A program made the position numbers and the translations under genes. Under the pieces are notes generated by a model. It was not told where the DNA came from and made no database searches. It saw only the letters and a program-made list of their open reading frames with translations. Below, piece by piece: positions 33,801 through 47,009 of a stretch of 64,000 nt of DNA; position 1 is the stretch's first letter; each line of letters opens with the position of its first letter. Origin of the DNA: Oxytricha trifallax (Eukaryota; Ciliophora; Spirotrichea; Sporadotrichida; Oxytrichidae); NCBI GenBank assembly GCA_000711775.1, contig ARYC01000077.1, positions 1 to 64,000 on the forward strand. The letters are read 5' to 3'.

Positions 33801-34771
33801 AAGAGCTGAAAATGTTGAAATTTTAGATAACAATAGTAGCATAGATACCAAGCTGCAAGAAAGTAAGGACTACATCTTTATAGAGAATAACCCTTCTTAA
33901 AGATCTCAATCAAATTAGAGATAGTAACAATAACAACTTTTTGAGCAAAATCTTCAATTCAGGAATTAAAATCAATACAAGAGACCTTCAATTGAAAGTA
34001 TAGGATCAATACCTTTTGGTTTGAGCTCTACAAATTCTGAATATGGAGCATTTCTTTACTCACATTAATCAAGTGTTGATTAGAATGCTGGTTCTAATTT
34101 CCTCATGCCTAACATTATCGATCCAACTTCCTCTTAGGTGAATCTTGATAGATATTCTAAACCACTTGATCTCAACGATTTTAATTCTAGTGTGAGCAAT
34201 CCTTAGTCAATGTCTGGCACGCTCGCTTTTTCTTAACTTAATGGAAGTTAATCAACTAAAAATGCAATTTAGCATGAAAGACTGAGTGTAGACTATATTT
34301 AAATATCTTCTTAATTAAAGAACAATTCATTATACATAAACTATCATGTAATTTATCAGTTTCAAAAGTGTAGACAATTAGATCTTCTACCTTGAAAGAG
34401 AAATATTCGATTTCAACCAGCAGTACAAAACTCTTCTCTCCTAGCAAAGTCAAGCTTTGTCCTCTTCGAACAACAACCACTCCAGCAGCAGTGGGAACTT
34501 GAACATTCAGCTGAGACAGGTAGCCCAACTACTTGAAGATAAAAGTGAAAGGCTTTTTGAACTTAAAAAGTAGTAGCAGTAAATGCTACTCTAAAATACC
34601 TATAGAAGCAGTGTTAATACTGAATTTAGTGCTGGAAAACTTCAGTAAAATGCATTGGCCAAAAGTTCAAGTAATGTAGGCCTATATAATGGCAACGAAT
34701 ATTGTAATCAAGCTTCAAATCCATTTATTGAGACAGGTGTCAGATCTTATTAAATCAAAGAACAGTAATGA
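30806..34771 (+). CDS. Large coiled-coil protein of unknown function
   Basis: Starts MNSNINPNPNLELSLLENEI and ends at TGA 34769-34771. A 49-bp GT-AG intron (30996-31044) is likely. The N-terminal third is Gln/Asn/Ser-rich. A long coiled coil lies at about 32420-33010 (QMLKRQVENVENEKLRHLEE, EREVDSEKERGMLIEKDVED, KLKEKNKKLEVENQQLNEEL). A basic Lys/Ser-rich part and further low-complexity sequence follow, and a last helix near 34510 reads QLRQVAQLLEDKSERLFEL. IES or intron gaps lie near 31370-31430, 31930-31990 and 32290-32410. Such proteins in ciliates are often cytoskeletal or basal-body parts, but nothing here proves that. Confidence 0.65.
34285..34375 (+). other. 82-bp IES, pointer AGTGTAGAC
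   Basis: The 9-bp repeat is at 34285-34293 and 34367-34375. Excision joins HERLSVD to NQIFYLEREIFDF and restores the frame to the stop. Confidence 0.85.
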
Positions 34772-34879
34772 GGAAGGGATAATTTTATATTCTTAAGTGA
34801 TTGATTTATTATAAACTTACATATGTTAGCTTTTAATTGTTCTAATTTATTAATAATCTATAATATTAATTAATAAAAT

Positions 34880-35365
34880 ATGACACACAACATTGGAAGT
34901 CCCTTGCTCAAAGGCACTACTCCTGAGTCTTATAACAACTACGATTACAGCAACTACTTCAGATTCCAGAACAAGCGTTCCCTCGAAGAGATTGATACCC
35001 TTCTTGCCTATCAAGAGAAGTTAAGATCCTAATTGGGTGCTGAGACTGCAGATAAAATTGATAAGGAGGCAGATCTCTACTATAACCATGAAAAGTTTAG
35101 AATTTGGCAAGCCAAAGCGAGATTCAGAGCTTTCTTCACAACACTTGTTGCAGTACCTGCAATCTTTACACTAGCAAACGGTGGCCACAACGGAGTAGGA
35201 TTGATGAAAAGGAACAGAGGCCTAGCTATGGGCGCTTGGGTAGGAACTTACATGTTCACTTTCTACGTGTGGCACAGATATGTAGGTTATGGCTCAGGAC
35301 CAAGAACCGAACAGACTTATGCCAAGAATGTCAAGATGCTCAGAAACTTGATCATTACTCAGTGA
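34880..35365 (+). CDS. Small two-helix membrane protein, unknown, IES-free
   Basis: A 161-residue protein read without interruption from MTHNIGSPLLKGTTPES to TGA at 35363-35365. The N-terminal half is charged and soluble-looking. It is followed by two hydrophobic segments: AFFTTLVAVPAIFTLA (about residue 90-105) and LAMGAWVGTYMFTFYVW (about 115-135), the latter ending in HRYVGYG. Only one Gln codon in the middle is TAA. Size and layout resemble small subunits of mitochondrial inner-membrane complexes, but I do not recognise the family. It starts about 110 bp after the previous stop, so the two flanking somatic chromosomes must have very short non-coding ends here. Confidence 0.75.
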
Positions 35366-36135
35366 TAAGCAATATAAAATAAGTTAGTTTAACATCTAAA
35401 AACACATAAATCATCATAGCAGTTGTTTTGAATAGCAACTCATATTGATGCATTTTATTTAATTCCTTGATAAATTAGAACAATTTATTATTTCTTATTG
35501 ATTATCTCTAAAATTAGAAAAGAGATGCAATTTATACCGATTTATAATGAATAATTTAATTATGTATCAAACTTATTGTTAATCTGTTCTTCATACTATG
35601 TCCTCTCCTATTTCTACACAGCCTCTTTCAATTAATTATTTTAGATAACTTCATTAATTTTTAATGCGATATCTCTAGTGAACATTATCAGGTTTTATTG
35701 ATGAAATAAATCTGGGTATTTTGCTATATCTAATGTCTCTAAATCTAAAGCATCTATCTTCTACATATAGGTTATTATAAATTTAATCTTGTTTCAAGAG
35801 ACAATATAAATACATAGAAATTCAGTAAAAAGTTCAAAAATTGTTCTTACTAACTGGTTTTGTATTATTTATGGACTTTCCATACTTTCTTAATCATAAT
35901 CTCCTTAATTCTTCATAATTATCTTAATATTTATTTAGTTTTAATCAAAACAATAATCCTATTTATTGACTGTTCATTAATAAATATATCTTTATTATCT
36001 TCTAATTTAACTTCAATAAATAATTTTTTTTGGATAAAATCAACGAACATAATGATTAAATTTGAATAAGAAGAATAATAACTTATTTAAATTGCAAAAA
36101 GGGAAAACAGTGTGAAAATTAATAACTTAATAAAA
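35366..36135. other. Intergenic, no gene seen
   Basis: AT-rich spacer. A 69-codon frame at 35860-36069 is low-complexity Ile/Leu/Asn sequence typical of AT-rich DNA and is not called. Confidence 0.6.
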
Positions 36136-39100
36136 ATGTCTTCATCCATCTTTGAGTGTTCTATATGCTATAATGGCTATAATGAAAGTAATTTATCTCA
36201 TTCAAATTAAATTTTTATTAACTACTTCCTTTAGGTAATTAATCTTTAAATTATAAATAAAATCCTTTGTCATTAAATTAAGAGAACGAATAAATTTATA
36301 AGTGTTTTCTTTGAAAATTTCAATTATTTGATAAAATATAATTTAAATTAAATAATATTTTAGGTACACACAGACCTTTGATAACACAATGCGGTCACGT
36401 ATATTGCGAAGGTTGCTTGACTAGATGCACCACCTGTCCTTAACTCTAAACTTAAAACTAACCAAGCGACTCATCTATCACCCACACTTAAATTAGTACA
36501 GTTCTCTAATAAAACACCAATATTCTAGTAAACCAACCATCTCAAGAAGTAAATAGCAATTAGGAGATGATTAATAATTAAAATAACTCTGAGGGGAGTG
36601 AGTCAATGATTGATAGTGTCCCTAAGGAAATAAGAAAATATGATGAAAACTTGACTTATTTCATAAAATGCCCTGCATGCCAGTAGATTCATTAAACTCA
36701 TCCCTCAAAGCTGCCTTGTGTTTACTCTATCATTGCATTCCTACCCCAAAACAATCAAGCTTATTTATTATATAATATTATTTTATCAAGTACCTGCATA
36801 AACTAGTGGTAGCAGCTAACCAAGTGAAACACAAAGAATAAAAGAATAATCAAGCAGCATTCTTTAGTCAAGTTAAATAAGAGATAAATCTCAGTAAAAA
36901 GATCAATCTAATCTCATTGGTATTTCAAATTTTTACTGTAAAATAAAAGTTTTTCAATTTCAAATTTATATCTTTTCATAATTAATTTATAATAATTCAA
37001 TTTCTAAATCGGGCAATCCAGCCAAGCAATCATAAAATTTAAATTAAGTTTCTTAAATACCAGCAGGATATTAAAATCAACCTCATCCTTATAATATTTT
37101 AAATATAATTTGATTAAGCTTTTCTCAATAATAAAAGAATTTGATAAATAAGGATGAATAAAATCCAGCTAATTGTTTAAGGCATCCTGACAAAAAGATA
37201 AAGTTTATCTGTGAGAGTGATATGGCATTTTTATGTTCTAGGTGTGTGATCTAGCATACTGGAATAGGACATGTAATTAATGAGTATTCAGTTGACATAG
37301 ACAAAATAAAATCTTAAATTAATAATAAAATTATTTTTATTTAAACCACCGCTTATACAAAAAAATAATTTAATTAAATTTAAGGAAATCTGATTTTTAA
37401 GATGTAAATTAGAGATTTCAAAACATGCTTCTCGAAACAATTAAGAGTAAATAATCATATGATGGTTTTGATAAAAAACTTAATGATATTTGCAACAAAT
37501 AAATGAATAAGCTGGAACTTACATTTAAATCCATTTTTAGAACTATTGAACAAAAGAAGAAAGAGTTTTAATTGATAAAAATTTAAGAAATTTAATTATA
37601 AACAAAACAGATTACTATCATAAACAGTAAAGCTTAATATTTTTTCCTAATTTTATCATGAGTTTACAAGGATAATTCGTGAATTTTATTCGGATTAGAA
37701 ATCAAAGCTAGACTATGACCGCATGAAAACCTAAAAATTCCTTCAGAAGTTATCAACCCACTAAAAAGATTTCGCAGATATAGAACAATCTTTAGATACA
37801 ACTTCTTATGAAGAATTCTTTAAGTTGATGAATGAAAAGAACAGTGAAATGAACTCGATGAATGAATAAGTTGCCAGTTTAATTAGAAACATGTAAAGTA
37901 ATGAGAAATCACTAACTCTAGCAATATTTGTAGACTAAGTTAAAATCTCAGATTTCGGTAATATACAGTATGTTAAAGCCCTAGAATACAAAACTAAGAG
38001 TAGCTCTAAGCGAGCTTAGCAGGAAGATAGAGAAAAATTGGATAACTTGATTGGAGGAGGGAAATCTCCAAGAGAAATTTCGAAAAATCATAATCATAGA
38101 GAGAGGACACATTCACAGAGTAAGAAACGATAAAATGCCACAAATTTAGTGCAAGCTAAATCTCAAGTTTCTACTTAGTTAACTTCTCAAAATCCTTCTC
38201 TTAACTAGCAGCAAATAATTTTAGATAAGTTCCAAGAAGAGTAAAATTTAAAGAAAACTGAGAGAGCTAAGCAGTGGTAGCTAGATGCCAAAGTTGAGAA
38301 AAAGCTTCATAATATTATAAATAAAATTCATGATGTAGTACCTGCAACGAGTCAATTACAGTATTAACCAATAATCTAATCATAGTCTAATCCTCAAACC
38401 TAAATGCAACTCCCAGTAACAGTGAAAAATTCAAGCAACAAAGATCTACTTGATTTCAAGTCTAATGCTGAAAATTATGATGTAAAGCATCTTTAACAGA
38501 AGCAGTAGTAGCAAAACATATTTGAAATGCAATATGATAACTTGCCTAGTAGCAGAGGAGTTGCAAGTAGCAATGAAATGGTCCAATAATATGGCAGTAA
38601 AAACCTAAGCTCAACTATGACTAACAAGAATCCTTATGTTGACTAGGATAAATCAGTTTCTTAAAACATCAGAGGTGTAAGTCAACATACTCCTCACACT
38701 CAGATTAGTGGAAATCTTGTGCCCTTGACTCATTAGCATAAATCAGACAACGATGTGATTCCAAGTAACCATACGTAAAACAGCAATAATAGCAATTTGT
38801 AAAAGAACACCATGTATCATAATCATCAGTAACAGCCAACTTTATAGAGTCACTAGTCTCATTAACAAATACACATCAAGCCGAAAATGGGGGCTATGAT
38901 AAATGAATACGAAAAGAATTTATTTACCAATTAATAATAAACTACACGCAGACAAACCTTCGTACCTTCTCTAAGAACTGAGTTAGTTAGTGCAAGCAAC
39001 AAAAATTCACATAAAACTCATTTTATTGATAAGAACAGCGACGATCATTCTTCAATTATTGGTTAAGCTAATGTTTTAAAATTTTACATAGGTGCTTTAT

Positions 39101-40798
39101 AATAACTTAGACAATATTTTTGAAAAATATTTTTGTTTATTTATTTAATACTAAATGTTACTACAAATGCGATCATTAAATCTCAAAACACCAATACCAA
39201 AAACCAAAACAACTATACTCAAATAAACCCCTATCAAAGCTCAGGAATGATAGGATCCATAACTCAGCGAGGAGATGGACGTTACGACAGATATGCAAAT
39301 TTAAACTAAAACAACGATAATGACTACGAATATTCAACCACAGGGGCAGGAGGCACTGCTGAGAAAGATTATAACAAACGCGGCGTAGTAGATAGGATTA
39401 ATATTCAAGGAAGCGGATAGTAACAGCAAGTATAATAGCATTTATTCAAGGAATTCAAGGAAGATAACTTAACTTATTCTAAGTACCTGAATCCTATTAA
39501 ATCTTCTCACACAAATACTAATGCATAGAATAGCTAACTCATTTTTTTCTTCTTTATGAAAGATTATAATTTGATATAAAATAGCTAAAACCAGAGAGAT
39601 ATCAACCAAAACCTGAATTTACTATAGTAATCTCTTGATAAACCAACTAATGAAAGCATTGCCACAAACCCCTTCGAAAATGGTCTTTTAATGATGAGGC
39701 AGAGTACAAACCCTCTAAACTCAATCAATATGAACGATACTGCTCCTTAGATAGAACAGTCCTCTATCATGCAAGATTTAGAAAGCTTGAAAACTATCTC
39801 AAGTAAGTAGAATAGCAATGGTGGACTTATGAAAGGGGGTGGAGGTCATTTATCCTCAGATGATGAAATGATACTGACAAATATGATTCATGAAATTCAG
39901 AGCAAGTCATAGGAGAGGAAACATCACAGCAACCACAATCATCAAAATAAGATTAAGAATGTACAAAGTCATGCGAACTATATTTATAAGTTTATTCATT
40001 ATATTAAACGGAGTGAGAGTCAGATTAGACAGTTAAATCTAGCAAGTTAATCAAAATGCACAAGTTGAAAGTAGCTAAAATCTTCAGATTGATAATCATC
40101 ATAAGTTGATTAAATACACAAGCAACCATCTCACAAATCACAACCAAGATAGTGCAATTGCTTCAAACCCAAATATTATTGGTGTTAGGAAGCAAAGTTC
40201 AGGTGTTTCAAGCACAGCAGCTTATCAGCCTCACTCTCAATAATAGTAGTAATAGGAAGTTATTAACTCTAAGAAAACAAAGAAAGAGCACTCATCAAAG
40301 ACACACTCTAATCACTAGAAAGATGGGCATACTAAACCCAATAGAAGAGCAGTAAATCATAATGACAGATATGAAAATTCGCATCAAACCAGTACTTCTC
40401 AACAACCAGCTCATGTAAGTTTACTATGATCACTAAATCAAGGTTAATTTTAGAAACGCAATGGTTCAACATAGAATCAAGTGCAGAGTAGTGAAATGTA
40501 CACAGATATTAAATAGTCTGGAGTGAATAATAACGGTGGTGGTATGCTTACTAGAAGAGGCGATTAAACTCATTTCAATTAAGCAGCTTTAATTCAATAA
40601 GAATACTCTAATATTCCTTGTTTATAAATATTTTTCTAGATTATTTTTGTAATATTGACAACTTTATTATATATTCTTTTTAATTTATAGAATCGATTAA
40701 TGTTTCACAATAATGAGTTTCAAAAAAGTGCTATTTAGCACTCAACAAATAACACTGTATCAACAGCCAACTTAAACCTTAACAACAAGTATCTATGA
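36136..40798 (+). CDS. RING / B-box / coiled-coil (TRIM-like) protein
   Basis: The RING finger is split. MSSSIFECSICYNGYNE (36136-36190) gives the first cysteine pair; after a 170-bp gap (36190-36363) THRPLITQCGHVYCEGCL and CTTC give the rest. A second Cys pair follows (FIKCPACQQIHQ, about 36660). The B-box lies at about 37165-37270 (NCLRHPDKKIKFICESD, FLCSRCVIQHTGIGH). The coiled coil lies at about 37415-37960 (NKLELTFKSIFRTIEQKKKE). A very long Gln/Asn/His/Ser-rich tail runs to TGA at 40796-40798. RING proteins of this type are usually E3 ubiquitin ligases; that activity is inferred from the domain order. Gaps near 36770, 36935-37010, 37100-37140, 37290-37400, 37580-37670, 39080-39170, 39980-40030 and 40620-40690 look like IESs or introns. 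Confidence 0.78.
39529..39588 (+). other. 51-bp IES, pointer AATAGCTAA
   Basis: The 9-bp repeat is at 39529-39537 and 39580-39588. It encloses a T-rich stretch; excision gives TNAQNSQNQRDINQ in frame. Confidence 0.8.
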
Positions 40799-40853
40799 TT
40801 ATTAGATTATAATCTTTATTAATTTGATATCTCAATTGAATTTTAATATACAA

Positions 40854-43396
40854 ATGCCATTCTTTACAGAATATTGTTTCTTTAACAATAAGTTGAGTAA
40901 ATTCATTTCAGCATTCTCTTCGAAATAAAAAGAAGCAGAATTAAAAAGTATATCACTTCTCGCTTTAAGAAGTTATTCTAAGTCTAAAATTGATGTAAGA
41001 ATGGCTTTTGAAAACTTACCCATCATATAATTAAGGTAAGTTCAGCAAGTTATAAAGACATTTTACCTATATTCTGTATAAAATACGCGATAGTATATTA
41101 ATAATTATTGATATAGATACTTTTTCAGATTACTGAAAAGTAACACTCTAGATTAATAGAGAAGCCCCAGTCCTATTAGTAAATCAAGAAGAGTCTTGAA
41201 GTTAAATAAAGATCAATAGCATTAATCATTTACTGAGTAATATGTTCAGAAGAATCGATTAACCAAAGAAGAGGATTTAAACGAAGAAAAATAGAAATTA
41301 AATGCAAATTAATGCTACTTGGTTGATTAGTAAGTCCTTATAAGTTTATCAAGAGAAATTCTATTAATAATTTTGAGTTAGTAAAACTGTATTTAGTTAA
41401 TATTTAGGATATAAAAGTTGAAAAGTGACGTACTTTAAATTCAATAAACTTAGAAAACTCAATAAATTTTGACAAAAATTAATGGAATCACTCACAATGG
41501 ACAAAACGAGAACGAATCTAGCTTTTTGATGAGCATGTTCAATGATTTGAGAGATATTTAAGAATCTAATTTGCAATAAATGAGTTTTAGATTTGATGAG
41601 CAAATCAGCAAATTGTAAAATCTAATTGAAAGAAATAGATAAAAACAAGATCTTTTAACTTCTGACAATTTCTACTAATTGAACAAGGTATTACAAAATA
41701 ATTGCTTTATTTAAATGTGTACTTTTAGGGAATTTAAGACATCAAAGGTAAAGAATTAAGTCAAATAAAGGAAGACATGAAAATTCTATTCATCAAGATT
41801 AATCATGCAAATGAATCCCATTTAACTCTGCGAAAAGAAATATCTTTCTTAAAAGATGAACTGAAAAATATTCATGCTTAGAACAACTATTTTGTTAAGA
41901 AATCAAACTCTTAGTATCTTAAGCAAACAAGCGAATCAAATTTGAATGAAAATATCTCAAGCAGGCAATAATTATTTGAGAAATATGAGACGTTTGTTAC
42001 ATAACAAGCTCAAAATGAGTAGCTGAATAATGTAATATCGAATGATAAACTTATGGCTTATTATAATAACTAAAATCTAAGAGATATATCTTCTAATCAT
42101 GCTTTGAGGCATATCAAGTCTGATTCAATAGAAAGACAAGAAGAATTAAATCCTGGTGGTGAAAATAATATAAAGAACTTGAGAGTCTAACAAAGAAAAA
42201 ATTCATCAGCTAGTTCATTAAAGAGGCCAATGACCAGCAAAAATTTCAGGAAAATAAACGAATCATATGCTTAGATTTTTCATAGTCAAACAAAAACTTA
42301 GCGGTCCAGGAAAGTTGGATCTTCAAATTAGAACGATTTGAAAAGTTTGCTATCATCGCATACTTTAAGACTACAGAAAAAGGATTCTAGGAATCAAACC
42401 TAATCATCTTTGAACAATATTACTAGTTAGAATGAACTATAAAAGTAGAAATAGGCTTAGAATTCACTTTAATTGGCCATTGAAAATCATAAGTTAAACT
42501 AAACTTTACCTTCATAAAAGCAATCTCTTGATAAAAAAGGAACAACTTTGTTGGCACTTCCTGACCCTAATAATCCTACAGCATCTTTAATTAACACTAT
42601 AATTTTAATTATTATTTAAAAATCTTTTCACTTTTTTAATATTCAAACTACTTCAAAATTTAGGTCAAATAAAGGACTTGATAAATTTAATAACGCAATT
42701 TTAAACAAACACTTACCTGAGCAACAAATTAAAAATGATACTTTAGACTGCAAAGAGTTGGATCTCAATTAATAATTTAGGAGCACACTTGGGAAAGACC
42801 ATGTCTATAAGAATAGTAGAAAGCCTTCTAGAGGTCAGAGTAGTAGAATAAGGGATGCGTAGTAAAATAACTTCAAAAGTATATAAAATGATGCAAATAA
42901 CAACGCATACTCCAGTAGACCATCAAACCCTTATTATAAGCGCTATGAACAAAGACAAACAGTTTTCAATGAGAAATTAGGATAGTAAAAATTAGATGAG
43001 ATTTTTAAGTCAAATTAATATGATTCTCGAAGTGGAACTATAAATAGCAATCATTTTCAAGCTAGTGGACGGAGTTCTTTGCTTCGAAATACAATTCAAA
43101 GCTCAAGTAAAAATAGAAATAATAAAACAAGTCTCATTAATATGAGTGCACTGTTTGGTGGATCTAAAAATGACCACAAAAATTTGCTATTGAACTTTAG
43201 CAATTAAGACATTAGTGGACCTACTATGAATAACATTAATAACTTGGTCAGTGGTCAAAATTTAAATTAAACAGTTAATGTTGCTTCGGAGTTGAGTAAT
43301 CTGAATAATTTTGGCTCCTAATTTAATACTATAAGCCAAAGAATTGTTAATCAAAATAATACAATTAATGACTATATACCAAAGAAAATTGAGTGA
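40854..43396 (+). CDS. Unknown coiled-coil protein
   Basis: Starts MPFFTEYCFFNNKLSKF and ends TGA at 43394-43396. Blocks are visible at about 40854-41035, 41125-41330, 41430-41690, 41730-42590 and 42660-43396. Helical segments: SKQKEAELKSISLLALRSYS, DISKLQNLIERNRQK-like sequence near 41600, and KEISFLKDELKNIHAQNN near 41840. The C-terminal half is Asn/Ser/Gln-rich with scattered basic residues. No catalytic motif or known domain is seen. It lies between two RING/B-box genes in the same orientation, but each probably becomes a separate chromosome, so position implies little about function. Confidence 0.6.
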
Positions 43397-43515
43397 TTTA
43401 TGAAATTTGGTCTGTCTGATTTAATATTTTACTTATCCAATTTATTTAATGAAAATCATAAAACTACAATTTACTAACTTAATATAATTTTATTTATAAA
43501 TTAAACTTTATTAAA

Positions 43516-46500
43516 ATGGAAGAAATCTTTATCTGCAATGAATGCATTAAAATCTCAGTGGATCCTGTAAAGCTGAAATGCGTGCATACATTTTGTTTGA
43601 AATGTGCCTAGAACCTGATTCTCGTATCTTATGTAAATACTTTAAGAAAGGATCTGTTTCCTTGCCCCATTTGCAAGAAAGTTACTTAGTTACTGGGAGA
43701 TGGTCTCTTCAAAGTTAATGATGATTTGAAACTAGCTGTAAGTTGATATTCATAAAAAGTTATTCAAAGTAAAATAGTAGATTTCATACTACACTATTTG
43801 ATATTAAAACATCTTCGTAAATTTAAAATTTATATAGTCACAATTCTTTTTATAAAGTTTCAAGAAAATGAACTCAGATAAGGGCAGTTTAATGGAATTC
43901 TATTAAGATGTAAAAAGCAAAAAGCTTAAGAAAAGTCATTAAGCTTAGAAAGCTTTTCAGTCACTAAATGGCTAGGATTTAACTGTACCCCATGCATACT
44001 GTGAATTGTGCTCTTCTTAAAATCATGATAATGAAATCAACTTGAATTTTAATATTATTTATAAATTAAATTAATAACTTAGATAATTAAGGGAATTAAA
44101 CTCCAGCTATTCAATAGTATTGTACAAAAAATAAATTAAGAAAAATCTCTATAGAATTTATATATTTATTTATATTCAAATTTTGCCTTTTGTGTTTTAC
44201 ATCCATTAATTCAAAATCAATACAGAGTAAAACATTTAGTTATAAATTTAATTAAGAAATATCATTATATGAAGATTTTTATTTAAATTTTACAAGTATT
44301 TAGATTAATTAAACTTCTAGATATCAATTGTAGTGTGATAATAATAAAATTAAGAGAGATAGAGAGCAATGTGCGAATGTTTGAATTGTAACATACCCTT
44401 ATGTTTGAAGTGCAAGCAGAAACATCTAACTAACCCCAGGCTTTAATCTCACAAAATCCTTCAATATCAACAAATGATATTTAGTCGATATTTCTAATTT
44501 AATATGATGTTCTCTATATCATGATATAAATATTTATATTCTTATTATTCGGTTTTAATTTAGTGGCAAGAGTATTAATGGAAATGGAAATTCATCAGAA
44601 GCTAACAGCCCTTCTCCTAGAGGCTTGAATTTTATTCTTTATTTCTATATATAAAAATAAGGCTAAAGATTAGGCTCAATGGGAAACAATGGGGGTGGAA
44701 ATGCAGGAGGAAACTAAAACATAAAAAAGACTCCTGGCTAATCAATATCAAGCGCTAATTCCTCTGGAAAGTTCTCTGTTAGAAATGCCCTTGCTGGAGG
44801 ACTCAATATCAATATTGCTGACAAAAAATAATCGTCAAGTTTAATCAAAATATAATACATTAACAATGTATTTTAATTGGCAATAATGGCTTGGAATCTG
44901 CGAGAGGTATTAATGAATAATTGGAAATGATGATATGTCCAAGTCATGAAGGTAATTAACTTGATCACTACTCTATTATTGTTAAATTAAATTGAATTTT
45001 ACACAATGAATTTAAAGTAATTTTTGTATTAAATTTCAACAATTAATAAATAACATCAGAGAATTCATGTGCAAAGTATGTTTGAGAGAAATTGAAGGAA
45101 CCCAGAGAGAAATAGACACAAATGCCATTCCAGTAGAAGATGCTATTAAAAGTAAGTAGTGGTATTTCAAAATAAACTGATAATATTTGTTATTGTGAAA
45201 TGTTAATATATACATACAATTGCTTTATGAATTAATTATTGATGTTTTATTGATTAATTTAGTACTGGAAAACCGCCTTAACATGTAGCAGCTAGTAAAT
45301 TTAGATGAGAAAATTCGCAGTCTGCTTGATTTAGTAAAGAAAAAACGAGAGTTTTGCCTAAAAGATAAAGAGGAGTCCCTAAAATCAATTAACAAGCAAT
45401 TTGAAATAGTTTATAAGAGATTAGAAGAAAGAAAAAGTTATCTATTTCAGAAAGTAATCGCAGTTGCAGACCAAGAAAGTATGATTTTAAATTAATTTAA
45501 GACTGCTTTTAGTTACAAAAATTGATGCCCTAGTAGAAAGTATGAGTGCAGTGAAAGACCGTTCAATACAGATGTTTCAGCCTATTCAATCATCTTCAGC
45601 GATAGGTTATGCCAGATCTCTGGAAAGAATTATAGACTTTATGAGCGATATGAAGGATATATAGTTGCCTCAAAAACTCACTAATGATTACATGATTAGC
45701 TTAAACATAGATGATATTTAGAAATAGATTGAGAAGTTGGGGGTTGTTAATTCCAGTCAGAGTGAACAGTAATAGGTACTTAGTAACACTCTTGGAAGAG
45801 ACAACTAGAATGGAAATAGTTTAATGAGTGGTGGGAATTAATAAAATTTGTTTGGGACTCTATAATCAGCTATGGCTGATAACCTGAACTTAATATTGCT
45901 GAATCTCAAGTTGTTATAAAAATTTAACAACAGTGCTCCCTTTTTTATTTTAACATGCTAATATTCAATGATTTCTCTAAGCCAAAAGCCAAGATAGTAA
46001 ATTCCAAAATTCTACCTGAAATAGTGCAGTCAATAAAAATTATGAAAGTACTTCCTCACTTTAAGGAAAGTAATTTGCTGTACAGATGGACAAGAGACCT
46101 AAAAAGTAATGCTTGTTTTCATGAAAAATGTGATAATTTAGGGCCTTTGCTTGCTTTTATAAAACTTGATAATAATACTATCTTTGGGGTAAGTTTCTAG
46201 TATAAATTTGTAGATTATTTATACTCCCAAAAAATGATCGATATAATTATGACAATTTTATTGTAGGCTTATAGCGGGATACCTTGGGATAAAATAGGTG
46301 GGTGGAGAAAAACCAAATAGTCTTATCTTTTCTCAATAAGTGATGGTAGAGGCAGAGACCCTTTTCTCTAAAAAATTATTATAAAATACTCATACTTTTA
46401 CCAATTAAATCCCAATAATTTATTTAGAAATACCATTATTACTAATCTTTTAAGATGATTTATATTTAAATTTCTTTTCTCTGCAGATTAAGATAAGATA

Positions 46501-46816
46501 TACCTAACTCAAGACTAAATGCAATTTATTTCTCTGAGAAATATGGATTGGTTTTCGGAACTGGGGATTTAACTATTAATTTTGACAGAATAGATAAAAG
46601 TCAAAGTAAACTTGGAAGCACCTATGAAATACCTACTGCAAATATTGTAAGTGCAGTACATATAGTTTTATCTCATTAAGTTATTTATGGAAAAAAGGTG
46701 ATGCTTATTAGTAAATTCATATATTATAGAATGGAAACGAATGCAGTTTAGCTGGCCAAGTATCAGGATGGGATATTAAAGAAATTGAGATATTTGGATT
46801 GTCTATCTATAGATGA
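43516..46816 (+). CDS. RING / B-box / coiled-coil / TLDc protein
   Basis: The N-terminal RING reads MEEIFICNECIKISVDPVKL, KCVHTFCLKCAQ and FPCPICKKV (43516-43690). Zinc-binding B-box-like pieces follow in separate blocks: YCELCSSQNHD (about 44000), MCECLNCNIPLCLKCKQKHL (about 44370) and MICPSHEGN with EFMCKVCL (44930-45090). A coiled coil lies at about 45260-45470 (LDEKIRSLLDLVKKKREFCL). The C-terminal TLDc domain starts near 46050 with LLYRWTRDLKSNACFHEKCD, continues LLAFIKLDNNTIFGAYSG, GLVFGTGDLTINFDR, GSTYEIPTAN and ends GWDIKEIEIFGLSIYR with TGA at 46814-46816. TLDc domains are linked to oxidation resistance and V-ATPase binding in other eukaryotes; a ubiquitin-ligase role is inferred from RING and B-box. 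At least seven IES or intron gaps break it. Confidence 0.82.
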
Positions 46817-47009
46817 TATGTAAAATTTTATAAAATATATGAATGAAATAATAAAAGATTTAATTTCTACTTTAGATCAATGAATTTATTTCTTTAATTC
46901 TTATTTACACTAAATCGACTATTAAAATCAAGATAAAAATATACAGTAATAGTTAAGACCATATTTATGAAGAAAGTTGGAATCTGTCAAATTATATTTG
47001 TAATTTAAT

